From positions 47,622,602-47,686,601 of the forward strand of contig JAUJPP010000003.1 in the NCBI GenBank assembly GCA_030562195.1: DNA of 64,000 bases, in the 5' to 3' direction. This stretch comes from Nipponacmea schrenckii (Eukaryota > Mollusca > Gastropoda > Lottiidae). The position numbers were made by a program, and so were the translations under genes. The notes under the pieces are model-generated. The model was not told where the DNA came from and searched no databases. It was given only the letters and a program-made list of their open reading frames with translations. Below are positions 63,501-64,000 of the stretch, piece after piece. The first letter of the stretch is position 1. Each line of letters begins with the position of its first letter.

Positions 63501-64000
63501 AACCGAATAATTATTGTGAAACTCAAGGTTATCTATATATTATAATTTTGCCTTTGAAAACTTATAACATATCTTACCTTGTTTAAAAACATAATTTAAC
63601 TTTGGTATTTTCTTGAACTAATGTTTATTGTAGTTTCTATTTATTATAAACATTAATAAACTACAATGTACTACTTCACCCCACTGTCTTCTGTGTTTTA
63701 TATATATATATATATATAAGTATTGATGAGATAAACCGAGTGCAGACCATTAGAAACCTGTGTTCAATTGTAGTTTTATTCATATTTTTCGATAGCCATG
63801 TCCGATTGGAAGTTCTGTTTCACCGAAACTATTTGTGAGCTATATTCAAGTACAAGAGTTAAAATTTGGATGAACCTGTTTTTGAAGTTATGCTGTTTAA
63901 CAATATAGGATTTGTATTCTTTCGTATTGTTTCTGGAGTCTTTTAAACTCAGGCGTTACTCAATTTATTTCATATCATTGACACACTAAAAACTGAAATA
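60532..64000 (+). other. Presumed intron 1 of the third gamma-like gene
   Basis: AT-rich sequence with no open frame of interest and no conserved phase-1 exon recognised. It includes a TA dinucleotide run near 63700-63718 and a TAGGCCTA octamer at 63027-63034. Confidence 0.5.
63700..63718. repeat. TA microsatellite
   Basis: About nine TA repeats. Confidence 0.85.

Noticed and set aside
1..64000. CRISPR array, operons, prokaryotic genes
   Set aside because: Intron-split genes, polyadenylation signals and transposon types are eukaryotic. The regular repeats are minisatellites without unique spacers.

Overview
This is AT-rich animal nuclear DNA: genes split by GT-AG introns, in-frame stops just upstream of strong initiator ATGs, AATAAA polyadenylation signals and many transposon remnants. 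It looks like a marine invertebrate, most likely a mollusc (inferred from repeat style and protein similarity; no species marker was seen). Coding density is very low.

The conserved content is a three-member cluster of the claudin/PMP22-like CACNG family (voltage-gated calcium-channel gamma subunits and TARPs). On the minus strand at 9.75-9.94 kb lies the first coding exon of a gamma-1/gamma-6-like member. On the plus strand a complete four-exon TARP gene runs from 26,250 to 48,316 (319 codons plus stop) and ends in the PDZ ligand TTPV. On the plus strand at 60.29-60.53 kb lies the first coding exon of a third member whose remaining exons were not found and probably lie past the right edge. 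All three first exons end just after the G-[LI]-W-x-x-C signature in phase 1. Vertebrates also carry CACNG genes in three-gene clusters.

Between the second and third members, at 58,391-58,567, is a small intact gene too short for ordinary gene finding. It encodes a 58-residue precursor with a signal peptide, a Trp/Arg-rich amphipathic cationic segment, an R-x-x-R processing site that exposes an amidation Gly, and an acidic C-terminal tail. It is the best candidate here for something undescribed: a putative amidated host-defence or signalling peptide.

The rest is repeats. From left to right: a 516-bp imperfect tandem pair; three near-identical 1.15-kb tandem units rich in CCGGAAGT; several terminal-inverted-repeat elements; a 1.65-kb element made of two opposed arrays of a 21-bp minisatellite; TTAA-flanked miniature elements; LINE-like 3' tails; a 30-bp minisatellite; a 2.0-kb hAT element with a perfect 8-bp target duplication 199 bp upstream of TARP exon 2; a second partial copy of it in TARP intron 3; a large foldback element at 52.1-53.6 kb; and two TA-flanked elements just before the small secreted-peptide gene.
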